Source: Candidatus Brachythrix odensensis (lineage in GTDB: Bacteria > Chloroflexota > Anaerolineae > J036 > Brachytrichaceae). Taken from it: a stretch of DNA of 64,000 bases. The notes beneath the pieces were generated by a model, which was not told the DNA's origin, did not search any database, and saw only the letters and a program-made list of their open reading frames with translations. Of this stretch, positions 27,325 through 35,737 are shown in pieces; position 1 is the stretch's first letter, and each line of letters begins with the position of its first letter. The position numbers and the translations under genes are program-made. The DNA lies in contig JADKDT010000013.1 of assembly GCA_016714465.1 (NCBI GenBank), positions 1 to 64,000 on the forward strand, in the 5' to 3' direction.

Positions 27325-27539
27325 TCGGCGACTCGCATCGCCAGCGCGTCCAACCCCAGAAGGGATGGTTCCAGGGGCAGGGCAGGGTATTCAAATCGTC
27401 CCAGGGCGAAGTGGGCGTGGGCCAAATCGATGCCGGATCCGGAGGGTTCAGTCGCCCGGCGAAAGGCTTCCAACGTTGGGTCGATGTCCGAAGGCGAGCG
27501 CATGGGAATGTCGGCGTGTTTGGCGCAGGATTCGGTCAA
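27321..27539 (-). CDS. Small protein resembling the N-terminal part of SirB1-type transglutaminase-like proteins
   Basis: 72 residues from a TTG at 27539 (an ATG at 27503 is the alternative). The segment IDLAHAHFALGRFEYPALPLEPSLLGLDALA resembles the start of SirB1/YchA-type proteins, where it precedes a transglutaminase-like domain of about 150 residues that is absent here. It ends in a TGA that overlaps the P450 start. It may be a truncated gene remnant or a small stand-alone helical domain. Recognition is by eye and moderate. Confidence 0.45.
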   Translation of the reverse strand: MTESCAKHADIPMRSPSDIDPTLEAFRRATEPSGSGIDLAHAHFALGRFEYPALPLEPSLLGLDALAMRVAE

Positions 27540-27567
27540 AGACTACTGGCCGAGCGCCGGCTGATGT

Positions 27568-27573
27568 TACCAT
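27568..27573 (+). promoter_or_regulatory. Putative -10 box for thyX
   Basis: TACCAT, 7 bases before the thyX ATG at 27581, without a ribosome site between. Same geometry as the boxes at 11059 and 13458. Confidence 0.4.
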
Positions 27574-27580
27574 TGCCAAC

Positions 27581-28324
27581 ATGGTATTGCGACCGCCCGC
27601 GGGGGCTCAGGGACTCATTGGAAAGCGCGTGGATGTGCTCGATAAAGGCTGGATTGAGCTCCAGGACATCATGGGCGACGACATGGCGATCGTCAGCGCT
27701 GCCCGGGTGTCATTTCTCGGCGAGAGCAAAGGCGAAGAGAAGGACAAACGCCTCCTTTTTCGCCTGCTGAAGGATCGGCACACCAGCCCATTCGAGCAGG
27801 TCGAGTTCAAGTTCCGGGTGCGCGCCCCGGTTGTGACGTGGTGGCAGTGGGTGCGCCATCGCACATGGCAATTCAATGCGCAGTCCGGACGGTACACGCC
27901 ATTCGATGAGGACGCCTACTACGTGCCTGAAGTCTGGCGAAAGCAGTCGCCCTCCAACAAGCAAGCCAGCCTGGGCGAGCTCACAATTGACGAGGGAAAA
28001 CCCTTCTTTGAGGCGCTTGCGCGGCACTACGAGGAAGGGCATCGCCTGTATCGCGCGGCGCTCGACGCTGGTATCGCACGTGAGATGGCGCGCGTGTTTT
28101 TGCCAGGGTTCGCGGTTTATTACACCTGGGTGTGCAAAGTCGACGCCCACAACCTGATGCACTTTCTTCGGCTGCGGATGGCCGACGACGCGCAGCATGA
28201 GATTCGGGTCTATGCCCAGGCCATCTATGATCACTTCTTCAAGCCGGCTCTTCCCTGGACGGCCGAAGCGTTTGAGAAGTATCTATTGCCGGCGCCGGCC
28301 GGGGCGTCCGAAGCGGCGGCGTGA
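27581..28324 (+). CDS. thyX: Flavin-dependent thymidylate synthase
   Basis: Makes dTMP from dUMP with methylene-tetrahydrofolate and FAD. The protein has 247 residues. The ThyX motif RHRX7S is seen in VRHRTWQFNAQSGRY, and the HTSPFEQVEFKFRVRAP segment is typical. The C-terminal region has HNLMHFLRLRMADDAQHEIR. The frame is open far upstream (overlapping the P450 gene on the other strand), but homology begins after the ATG at 27581. The stop overlaps the GTG of the next gene. Confidence 0.96.
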   Translation: MVLRPPAGAQGLIGKRVDVLDKGWIELQDIMGDDMAIVSAARVSFLGESKGEEKDKRLLFRLLKDRHTSPFEQVEFKFRVRAPVVTWWQWVRHRTWQFNAQSGRYTPFDEDAYYVPEVWRKQSPSNKQASLGELTIDEGKPFFEALARHYEEGHRLYRAALDAGIAREMARVFLPGFAVYYTWVCKVDAHNLMHFLRLRMADDAQHEIRVYAQAIYDHFFKPALPWTAEAFEKYLLPAPAGASEAAA

Positions 28325-29541
28325 CATCATCGCCCCGGCTTGCCCTCTCAACAGCGGTCCGCAATGAGCGGACCAGCCTGACCGAGATTTTTCTCGCCGC
28401 GCCGTTCATCATCGTGACGGCGAGCTATGTGCCGGTTCTGGCGGCCCGCCTGGGCGCTACGCCGCTCCTGCTCGGGGCGATTACCTCGGGATCAGCTCTG
28501 GTTCTGGCGCTGGCCGCGGCGCTCGGACGCTGGTGGAGCACCCGGCCGCTGGGCGACATCCCGCGTCTGTTGATCCCCCTGAATATCAACCGGCTGCAGT
28601 TGGCGTTCATTCCACTTGTTCTGCTGCTTCCGGCATATCGGGCCGAGGCCCTGGTGATCCTGGTCCTGGCAATGAGCCTGTTTGGCGGACTGGGCAATGT
28701 CACGTTCGCGATGCTGCTGCCGCGCCTGACCACCCGCGACCGTCTCTCGGCGCTTGTTTCTTCCCGTTGGACGGTGCTCGGGGTTGGCATGGCAATCTTC
28801 ACCCCGATTCTTGCGGCCATTCTGGATGCGCTGCCACTGCCGTGGAACTACGTTGCAGTCTGCGCCATCGCCGGCATCTTCATTGCAGCGAACAGCGTAC
28901 TGCTTGGGAAGGTCACTTATGGTCCGCGCACGGAAGCAGTGCACGAGTCGAGTGCTCCCAGGCTGAGCGCGCGGGAGATTTTGCGGCATGGCCCGGCGGC
29001 GACTTATCTGCTTCTGACCTTCGCCATGCACTTTTCGCTGAACGCGGCATCGCCGCTGATCACCCTTCGGCTCGTGCGGGACCTGAACGCGACCGATTCG
29101 GACTTTGGTTGGTACACCGCCGCGACATGGGCGGCCATCGCGATTGTTGGGCTGATAGCGCCTCGTCTGGTGCGCCGGGTCGGCACCGGGCGGATATTCG
29201 GGCTGTCCGGCCTGGTGTTCGCCTTCCACACACTCTTGCTGGCGGTCAGCGCCTCGCTCCCGCTGACATGGGTGGCAGGTCTCATCAATGGCGTCGCGAC
29301 GGTGCTCTTTCAGGTGACCGCGTTTACGCTGTTGACCGAGACGGCCCCGCCCGGCAACTACGAAGGTTACGTGCCGCTGCAGAACCTGGTCTTTAACCTG
29401 GCGATTTTTGCGGCGCCCCTCGTCATGACTGGCCTCGTGAGCGCGGGCATGACACCCCAGGCTGGGCTGCTGATTTGCGTCGTGTTGCGCCTGGCTGCTG
29501 GCGGGGTATCCTTTTTCAAGCTGCGCCGCGTCGGCGTGTAA
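28321..29541 (+). CDS. MFS permease
   Basis: 406 residues with about ten to twelve hydrophobic helices. It starts at a GTG that overlaps the thyX stop (GTGA), so it is translationally coupled. The loop between the early helices has LPRLTTRDRLSALVSSRW, and the second half has APRLVRRVGTGRIFG. Substrate unknown and sequence unlike the MFS protein at 24.7 kb. A strong hairpin follows. Confidence 0.82.
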   Translation: MTSSPRLALSTAVRNERTSLTEIFLAAPFIIVTASYVPVLAARLGATPLLLGAITSGSALVLALAAALGRWWSTRPLGDIPRLLIPLNINRLQLAFIPLVLLLPAYRAEALVILVLAMSLFGGLGNVTFAMLLPRLTTRDRLSALVSSRWTVLGVGMAIFTPILAAILDALPLPWNYVAVCAIAGIFIAANSVLLGKVTYGPRTEAVHESSAPRLSAREILRHGPAATYLLLTFAMHFSLNAASPLITLRLVRDLNATDSDFGWYTAATWAAIAIVGLIAPRLVRRVGTGRIFGLSGLVFAFHTLLLAVSASLPLTWVAGLINGVATVLFQVTAFTLLTETAPPGNYEGYVPLQNLVFNLAIFAAPLVMTGLVSAGMTPQAGLLICVVLRLAAGGVSFFKLRRVGV

Positions 29542-29547
29542 TGAAAC

Positions 29548-29596
29548 CTCGAAAAACACGCGTGCCCGGCTCCGCCGGGCACGCGTGTTTTTCGAG
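29548..29596. terminator. 49-base hairpin, perfect 23-bp arms, bidirectional terminator
   Basis: Left arm 29548-29570, centre TCC, right arm 29574-29596, no mismatch. The inner part is GC-rich (CGCGTGCCCGGC) and each arm has five A or T bases outside it, so each strand shows a GC stem followed by TTTTT. It lies between the convergent MFS gene and SufT-like gene, as expected of a bidirectional intrinsic terminator. Confidence 0.85.
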
Positions 29597-29612
29597 CGGG
29601 TCCTCCGGGTAG

Positions 29613-29969
29613 CTAGTAGTACAGCCCCCAATTGGCGGCGGCCTGGTCTTCCATCATGGTCGGTTCCCACATCTCAAGACCCATTTCGACGGTGGTGGCG
29701 CGCATGGCGGCCTCCTGGGCCTTGTTTCGCACTTGCTCGATCATCGCTGGCCCGTAGGGGCAGAACGGCGTCGTCAAGATCATCGTCACTTTGACGGTGT
29801 CAGGCGTCCATTCGAACTTGCGGATCAGGCCAAGCTCGACCACGCTCATGCCAAGCTCCGGGTCGTAGACTTCGCGCAGGGCTGTCCGAGTCGCCTCTTC
29901 AATCGCGGCGTATTCGATGTTAGCGGGCATGGCCGCGGGAGCGGCGTCGGCGTTTGTTTTCTCAGTCAT
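29613..29969 (-). CDS. SufT/MIP18-family (DUF59) iron-sulfur assembly protein
   Basis: 118 residues. The DUF59 core runs from EEATRTALREVYDPELGMSVVELGLIRKF to LTTPFCPYGPAMIEQV, with the conserved cysteine in TPFCPYG. The family helps mature Fe-S proteins. A longer open frame upstream belongs to uvrB coding space on the same strand. The ATG at 29969 has GAGG about 12 bases upstream and a TATAAT 29 bases before it. It lies just downstream of uvrB. Confidence 0.85.
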   Translation of the reverse strand: MTEKTNADAAPAAMPANIEYAAIEEATRTALREVYDPELGMSVVELGLIRKFEWTPDTVKVTMILTTPFCPYGPAMIEQVRNKAQEAAMRATTVEMGLEMWEPTMMEDQAAANWGLYY

Positions 29970-30037
29970 TTCTTGCAGAACCTCGCGCAGGATTATAGCG
30001 GCCACGTCTGAGACGCGGGTGAAGGTCGTTCGGCGGC

Positions 30038-32203
30038 CTATTTTCGGGTCCGGCTGCGCGCCGGACCCGGTCGAGACTTGGCCGGCTTGCCCTGGCGATA
30101 CGCTACGACATCCCCGGCTTCCCCGCTGGCGGTCTCGACTGCCAGGGAGTCTCGGGCCGCCGCTGCGCCAAGTTTGCGCCAACGTTCCCATTCGGGCGTG
30201 CTGTCATCGATGTCCATCACCTTTTGGCGCAGCGCAAGAATCTGATCGCGCAGCATAGCCGCCTTTTCAAATTCGAGGTCCTTGGCAAGCTGGGTCATTT
30301 GCTTCTCGAGCTCGAGCAACAGCGCCTGGGCCTCGTCCTTGGGTAGATTGTCGAGGCTGAATCCGCCCGTGCCCTTGTTCGCGTCGTAGCCGGGCCCGGC
30401 TTCCTCGACCCGCATCCGCTCCGTCAGGTCGTGGATCGCCTTATGGATTGACACAGGCTCAATTCCATGGGCGAGGTTGTGGGCGACCTGCTTCTCGCGC
30501 CGCCGATCGGTCTCTTCGATGGCCCGCTTCATCGAGTCGGTCATTTTGTCGGCATACATAATGACTTTTCCGCTGACGTGGCGGGCGGCCCGGCCGATGG
30601 TCTGGGTGAGGGCGGTCTCGCTGCGCAGGAATCCTTCCTTGTCGGCATCCAGAATTGCGACCAGCGACACCTCCGGCAGGTCGAGACCTTCGCGCAACAG
30701 GTTGATGCCAACCACCACGTCATATTGACCGCGCCGCAGGTCGCGAAGAATCTCAACGCGTTCGACAGTCTGGATTTCGCTGTGCAGGTACTGCACCCGG
30801 ATGCCAATATCCTGAAGATAACTGGTCAAATCCTCGGCCATGCGTTTGGTCATCGTCGTGATCAGAGCGCGTTCGCCCCGGGCGGTCCGCTCCCGGATCT
30901 GGGCGACGACGTCGTCAACCTGGCCCTTGGCCGGCTTGACCTCCACCGCGGGGTCAACGATGCCGGTCGGACGGATGACCTGTTCAGCGATGACGGCGCT
31001 GTGCGCCCGTTCATACGGCCCTGGTGTCGCGCTGACGAAAACCGCCTGGCGAAAGCGCTGTTCGAACTCGCCAAATTTCAGCGGGCGATTGTCGAGCGCG
31101 CTGGGCAGGCGAAAACCAAAGTCCACCAGCACTGACTTGCGGGCCTGGTCGCCGTTGTACATCCCGTTCACCTGCGGGATAGTCATGTGGCTTTCGTCCA
31201 TAAAAAGGAGAAAGTCGTCGGCAAAGTAGTCCATCAAGGTGAACGGCGGCGTCCCGGGCGCCCGCCCATCGAGCAGCCGGCTGTAGTTTTCAATGCCAGT
31301 GGTGAAACCGACCTCGCGCAGCATTTCGAGGTCATAGCGCGTGCGTTGCTCCACCCGTTGAGCCTCGATCAGCTTGTCATGCTCCTTGAACCAGGCCACT
31401 CGTTCGACGAGCTCCTGTTCGATGTCGAGGATCGCCTTCTGGAGCTTCTCCTGGGGGGTGACGTAGTGCTTGGCGGGGTAGATCTCGATCTGCTCGAGCT
31501 CATTCACAATCTCGCCGGTCAACGTATCGATCTCGACGATCCGTTCGATTTCGTCGCCAAAAAAGGACACCCGGTAGGCGGTCTCAGCATAGGCAGGCTG
31601 GACTTCAAGCGTGTCACCCCGCACGCGAAACTTGCCGCGCGCGAGCGTCACATCATTGCGCTCATATTGAATCGACACGAGCAGGCGCAGGATGAGCTCG
31701 CGCCGGCGAGTCTCACCGCGCTGCAGCTTCACCACAAAGCGGCCATAGTCCTCCGGGTTGCCCACGCCGTAGATACAGGACACCGAGGCGACGATGATGA
31801 CATCGCGCCGGCTGACGAGGCTGCTCGTCGCGGCCAGCCGCAGCCGGTCAAGCTCGTCGTTGATTGACGAATCCTTCTCGATGTACAGGTCGATCCGGGG
31901 CACGTAGGCCTCGGGCTGGTAGTAGTCGTAATAGCTGACGAAGTACTCCACAGCGTTTTCGGGAAAGAACTCCTTGAACTCGGAGTAGAGCTGGGCCGCC
32001 AGGGTCTTATTGTGAGCCATCACCAGGGCTGGCCGCTGGGTGCGTTCAATGACCTTCGCCATGGCGAAGGTCTTTCCCGTGCCGGTGGCGCCGAGCAAGG
32101 TCGTGTAGCGGTTGCCGGCTGCGAGGCTCTTGACAATATCGTCGATGGCCTGGGGCTGATCGCCGGTCGGCTCGAAGGGAGAGTGGACTTTGAAATCCGC
32201 CAT
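30038..32203 (-). CDS. uvrB: UvrABC excinuclease subunit B
   Basis: DNA damage-verifying helicase-like subunit of nucleotide excision repair, 721 residues. Walker A GATGTGKTF is near residue 39, the beta-hairpin YYDYYQPEAYVPRID near 92, DESH in FMDESHMTIPQ, motif V/VI in GINLLREGLDLPEVSLVAI and QTIGRAARH. The C-terminal UVR domain (LEKQMTQLAKDLEFEKAAMLRDQI) binds UvrC. An Arg/Lys-rich tail of about 20 residues ends it. The start ATG at 32203 lies 6 bases after a TATAAT box; the longer upstream frame is unsupported. Divergent from dgt. Confidence 0.97.
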   Translation of the reverse strand: MADFKVHSPFEPTGDQPQAIDDIVKSLAAGNRYTTLLGATGTGKTFAMAKVIERTQRPALVMAHNKTLAAQLYSEFKEFFPENAVEYFVSYYDYYQPEAYVPRIDLYIEKDSSINDELDRLRLAATSSLVSRRDVIIVASVSCIYGVGNPEDYGRFVVKLQRGETRRRELILRLLVSIQYERNDVTLARGKFRVRGDTLEVQPAYAETAYRVSFFGDEIERIVEIDTLTGEIVNELEQIEIYPAKHYVTPQEKLQKAILDIEQELVERVAWFKEHDKLIEAQRVEQRTRYDLEMLREVGFTTGIENYSRLLDGRAPGTPPFTLMDYFADDFLLFMDESHMTIPQVNGMYNGDQARKSVLVDFGFRLPSALDNRPLKFGEFEQRFRQAVFVSATPGPYERAHSAVIAEQVIRPTGIVDPAVEVKPAKGQVDDVVAQIRERTARGERALITTMTKRMAEDLTSYLQDIGIRVQYLHSEIQTVERVEILRDLRRGQYDVVVGINLLREGLDLPEVSLVAILDADKEGFLRSETALTQTIGRAARHVSGKVIMYADKMTDSMKRAIEETDRRREKQVAHNLAHGIEPVSIHKAIHDLTERMRVEEAGPGYDANKGTGGFSLDNLPKDEAQALLLELEKQMTQLAKDLEFEKAAMLRDQILALRQKVMDIDDSTPEWERWRKLGAAAARDSLAVETASGEAGDVVAYRQGKPAKSRPGPARSRTRK

Positions 32204-32209
32204 GGCGCG

Positions 32210-32215
32210 ATTATA
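32210..32215 (-). promoter_or_regulatory. -10 box of uvrB, leaderless geometry
   Basis: TATAAT on minus, 6 bases before the uvrB ATG. No ribosome site fits in between. Confidence 0.55.
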
Positions 32216-32242
32216 GAACGAATGTTCGCTTTTGCTGGATGT

Positions 32243-32291
32243 CGGGAGAAGCAACAGGCCCCGGCGAAGCCGGGGCCTGTTGCTTCTCCCG
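32243..32291. repeat. 49-base palindrome with perfect 23-bp arms between divergent uvrB and dgt
   Basis: Left arm 32243-32265, centre GAA, right arm 32269-32291, no mismatch. It shares the CCCCGGC-NNN-GCCGGGG core with the hairpins at 29548, 35681 and 45932, but the outer arms differ. It lies between the two divergent promoters and abuts both expected -35 regions, so it is not a terminator for either neighbour. An operator or a repeat element are the options. Confidence 0.75.
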
Positions 32292-32310
32292 GGAAATGCC
32301 GGCGAAGCGT

Positions 32311-32316
32311 ACAATT
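32311..32316 (+). promoter_or_regulatory. -10 box of dgt, leaderless geometry
   Basis: TACAAT, 6 bases before the dgt ATG at 32323. No ribosome site. Confidence 0.5.
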
Positions 32317-32322
32317 CAAGCA

Positions 32323-33473
32323 TGCGCACCCGAGAAGAATTGGAACGCCTTGAGGCACTGACCCTCGCGCCGTTTGCATGCCGCAGCGCCGAATCGCGTG
32401 GGCGGGCCTATCCTGACTCGGAGAAACCCTATCGCACCGCTTTTCAGCGTGACCGCGAGCGTGTTGTGCACACGACCGCGTGGCGGCGGCTGCAGGGCAA
32501 GACGCAGGTCTTTGTCGTTACAGAGGGTGACTACTATCGCACCCGGATTACCCACACGCTCGAGGTCGCCCAGATTGGACGGACCATCGCCCGCACGCTT
32601 GGGGCAAATGAGGACCTTGTTGAGGGGATCTGCCTGGCTCACGACCTTGGCCACCCTCCGTTCGGCCATTCCGGCGAAGGCACCTTGAATGAGTTGATGT
32701 CTGACTTTGGCGGCTTCAACCACAACCAGCATAGCTTTCGGGTGGTCACGGAGCTTGAGAGCCGCTATCCGGACTTTCCCGGCCTCAACCTGACCTACGA
32801 GATGCGGGAAGGCATCGTCAAGCACGAAACCGACTACGACGTCGTCGCCGAACATGACTACGAGACCGACAAGCGCGGTTCGATTGAGTCTCAAATCGCC
32901 TGTTACGCCGACGAGCTCGCTTACAACGCCCACGACACCGATGATGGCCTGCGAGCGGGCCTGCTCGATTGGGATGAAGTATTGGGGCAAGGCTGGATTC
33001 AACGCGCCGCCGCCGAAGCCGGCGTTCCGCCCGACGCGCCGTTTGGCGACATGGTTCGCCATCGCACGATTCGCCGCCTGATCAACGTTATGGTGGGTGA
33101 TCTTCTAACGCAATCGTCTTCGAATCTGACCGGGGCGGGTGTTGAGAGCGTAGCCGACGTGCGGCGGCATCCGGTGAACTTGATCGCTTTTTCCGCCCAG
33201 GGCAGTGCGATGAATACTGAATTGAAGTCTTTCCTGTATGCCCGGATGTATCGCCATCCGCGTGTGCTGCGAATGCACAACAAGGCAGGCCGGGTATTGC
33301 GCGACCTGTTCACCGCCTTTATGGACGAGCCGGCGATGCTGCCGGCAAGCACTCAGGAGAAGTACGCCGGTTTGTCGACGGCGCAACGTGTGTGCTACTA
33401 CATTGCGGGCATGACGGACCGATTCGCTCTTGATGAGCACGCCCGCCTGTTCGACCCGCGCGAACGGGTCTGA
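32323..33473 (+). CDS. dgt: Deoxyguanosinetriphosphate triphosphohydrolase-like HD-domain protein
   Basis: 383 residues of the dGTPase/SAMHD1-like HD family that removes triphosphate from dNTPs. The metal site is built from RITHTLEVAQIGR (H) and AHDLGHPPFGHSGE (HD), with further ligands in ADELAYNAHDTDDGL. The arginine-rich N-terminus YRTAFQRDRERVVHTTAWRRLQGKTQVF is typical. It starts 6 bases after a TACAAT box and diverges from uvrB. Confidence 0.93.
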
Positions 33474-33479
33474 GCGCGT

Positions 33480-33507
33480 TTGACAAACCCGGCGAGATCG
33501 TTAACAT
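33480..33507 (+). promoter_or_regulatory. Promoter TTGACA-16-TAACAT of the TRAP genes
   Basis: TTGACA at 33480-33485, a 16-base spacer and TAACAT at 33502-33507, followed by a leader of about 38 bases with a GGAG site 8 bases before the dctQ ATG. This is a leadered promoter, in contrast to the leaderless ones nearby. Confidence 0.6.
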
Positions 33508-33551
33508 TGGGGTTCCGTTGACGGACGCCAGGCGGTGATTGGAGATCAAAG

Positions 33552-34268
33552 ATGAAAGCCCTGCTTCGAATCGCCCATGCAATCGACGGGGTGAGTGAAC
33601 GCCTCGGTTCGGTCAGCAGTTTTATCGTCGTGCTTCTCATTTTCGTGGGCTTTTTCAACGTCGTCATTCGCTACATCGGTCGTTTCACCAATTCTGACGT
33701 CTTTGGCGACATTACACGGCTCCTGTTTGGGCAGGCGCGCTCCGGGAATTTCGTCACAGAGGTGCAGTGGTATCTGTTCTCGCTGCTTTTCTTTCTCGGA
33801 TTTGGCTACATTCTGAAACATGGCGTCAACGTCCGGGTTGACTTTCTGTACACCAAATGGTCGCCGAAGCGCCAGGCGCTGGTCGACTTCCTCGGAACGC
33901 TTCTGATCCTGATTCCGTTTTGCGTCCTGGGGATCTATGTCACGCTGGTGCCGGTGCTGTTTTCTTGGGGTTTCATCTCACGTGGCTCCGCCCAGGACAT
34001 CTTCGATTTCCTCGCCAAGGGCTCTTTCACCGGCTTGATGGAGGGTTCGCCCGATCCGGGCGGACTGCCCCGCGCCCCGATTCGCTCGTTCATCATTGTC
34101 GCTTTCTTGCTGATGCTTCTGCAAGCGGTTTCGCAATTAATAAAGTACTACGCCGTGTTGCGCGGGCAGACCGAAGTGCTCAGGGAAATCCGCGCGGATG
34201 AGACGCCCGAGGCAGAAGCGGTCATCGCTGAAGTCGCCGAGCGCGCAAAAAAGATTATCAAGTCCTGA
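33552..34268 (+). CDS. dctQ: TRAP transporter small permease subunit
   Basis: About 238 residues with four hydrophobic helices (near 17-40, 78-95, 110-135, 178-198), the layout of the DctQ subunit. An insertion near residues 140-175 makes it longer than the usual 160-190. It forms the membrane complex with DctM, encoded 18 bases downstream, and uses the ion gradient to import substrates handed over by the DctP protein. Confidence 0.88.
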   Translation: MKALLRIAHAIDGVSERLGSVSSFIVVLLIFVGFFNVVIRYIGRFTNSDVFGDITRLLFGQARSGNFVTEVQWYLFSLLFFLGFGYILKHGVNVRVDFLYTKWSPKRQALVDFLGTLLILIPFCVLGIYVTLVPVLFSWGFISRGSAQDIFDFLAKGSFTGLMEGSPDPGGLPRAPIRSFIIVAFLLMLLQAVSQLIKYYAVLRGQTEVLREIRADETPEAEAVIAEVAERAKKIIKS

Positions 34269-34286
34269 TCGAGGAGTCACACCCTG

Positions 34287-35674
34287 ATGCTGTCACAAAT
34301 CGCTTCTGGATCCGGATATGAATGGCTGGCGATCGCGATGTTCGCCGGCTTTTTCCTCATCTTGATGACGGGCTACCCGGTTGGTTTCAGCTTTGCCGGC
34401 ACGGCCATGGTCTTCGGGTTGGTCGGGATTGCCCTGGGCGCCTTCAACTTCCAACTTGTCCGGCTTCTGCCGGGGAAGTGGTTTGGCACGATGTCGGATG
34501 TGCAGCTTATCGCGATTCCATTTTTCATCTTTCTCGGCTCGATCCTCGAAAAGTCGGGGATCGCGGAAGAGATGTTGGAGACGGCCGGCATTTTGCTCGG
34601 TGGCTTGCGCGGAGGCCTGGCTCTGGCCGTCGTGATCGTAGGTACATTGTTGGCCGCTACGACTGGCGTGGTTGCCGCGACGATCATCGCAATGGGCATG
34701 ATCTCGTTGCCGACCATGTTGAAGTATGGCTACGACAAGAAGCTGGCCACCGGGACCATCATGGCCGCGGGCACGCTTGCCCAGATGATTCCGCCCAGCC
34801 TGGTGTTGGTGTTGCTAAGCGATCAGATCGGTGTGGGCGTGGGTGACCTCTTTGCTGGCGCAATGATTCCGGGCCTGCTTCTGTCGGCCAGCTATGGAAT
34901 CTACGCGCTGGTTGTAGGCGCGCTTCGACCGCACATGGCGCCGGCGCTGCCTTTGGCCGCCCGAGATATTCATGGCCGAGCCTTGCTCGTCAAGGTCCTA
35001 AAGGCATTTGTCCCGCCGGTGTTGCTCATCCTCATGGTGCTGGGGTCTACATTTGCCGGTTTGGCCACACCGACGGAATCGGCGGGTGTGGGGGCTGTGG
35101 TGGCCTTGGCGCTTGCGCTTGTCCGAGGCCGGCTTTCCTGGCGGGTCATTCGCGAGGCCGCAAATGCGACCATGCGGACCACGACGCTGGTCATCATGAT
35201 TTTGTTCTGCTCAACATTCTTCACCCTGGTGTTTGGCGGGCTCGGAGGTGACAAGTTCATCATCAACGCGCTGGCCAACCTGCCTGGCGGACTGGTGGCT
35301 TTCGTCGTCGTCGCCCACATTTCCATTTTCCTGCTGGGTGTGTTCCTCGAGTTTGTGGAGATCACCTACCTGGCCATGCCACTTTTGGTGCCCGCCGCCG
35401 AACTCATCATTGGGCGCGGCGACTACGGCATGGTTTGGTTTGGGATCATGATGGCCGTCAATTTGCAGATTGCCTTCATCTCGCCACCGGTAGGATTCTC
35501 GCTTTTCTATATGCAAAGCGTGGCGCCCAAGGACAAGATCAGCACCGCCGACATCCACCGTAGCGCGATCCCGACGTCCTCATACAACTGGTTGCGCTCG
35601 TTATCGTGTCGCTCATTCCCCAGTTGTCGACCTGGCTGCCATCAGTCCTTTACCCCACACCGGGAGGACCGTAG
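34287..35674 (+). CDS. dctM: TRAP transporter large permease subunit (frameshifted near the end)
   Basis: Transport subunit with about twelve helices and motifs such as IAIPFFIFLGSILEKSGIAEEML and TPTESAGVGAVVALAL. The open frame runs past the gene end (to 35792) with an out-of-character tail after HRSAIP. Adding one base near 35573 restores a normal hydrophobic end, VLIQLVALVIVSLIPQLSTW, and a TAG at 35672-35674, giving about 462 residues. The terminator hairpin then begins 6 bases later, which supports the corrected end. Convergent with dctP. Confidence 0.9.
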
Positions 35675-35680
35675 AGAGTT

Positions 35681-35729
35681 TGCTGGATGTGATAACCCCC
35701 GGCGGAGCCGGGGGTTATCACATCCAGCA
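35681..35729. terminator. 49-base hairpin, perfect 23-bp arms, between dctM and dctP
   Basis: Left arm 35681-35703, centre GGA, right arm 35707-35729, no mismatch. Inner core CCCCCGGC-GGA-GCCGGGGG. It starts just past the corrected dctM stop and ends 8 bases before the dctP stop on the opposite strand. Position fits a bidirectional terminator, though no U-tract follows. Confidence 0.75.
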
Positions 35730-35737
35730 GGAACCCC

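Noticed and set aside
27050..27580. Long N-terminal extension of ThyX
   Set aside because: It overlaps the P450 and small upstream gene on the other strand and has no ThyX similarity; the -10 box at 27568 fixes the ATG at 27581.
29548..29596. Palindromes as ends of insertion sequences
   Set aside because: No transposase remnant or paired copies flanking a gene; each palindrome is a single self-contained hairpin.
30467..31867. Plus-strand frames inside uvrB
   Set aside because: Antisense shadows; uvrB is full-length with all motifs on minus.
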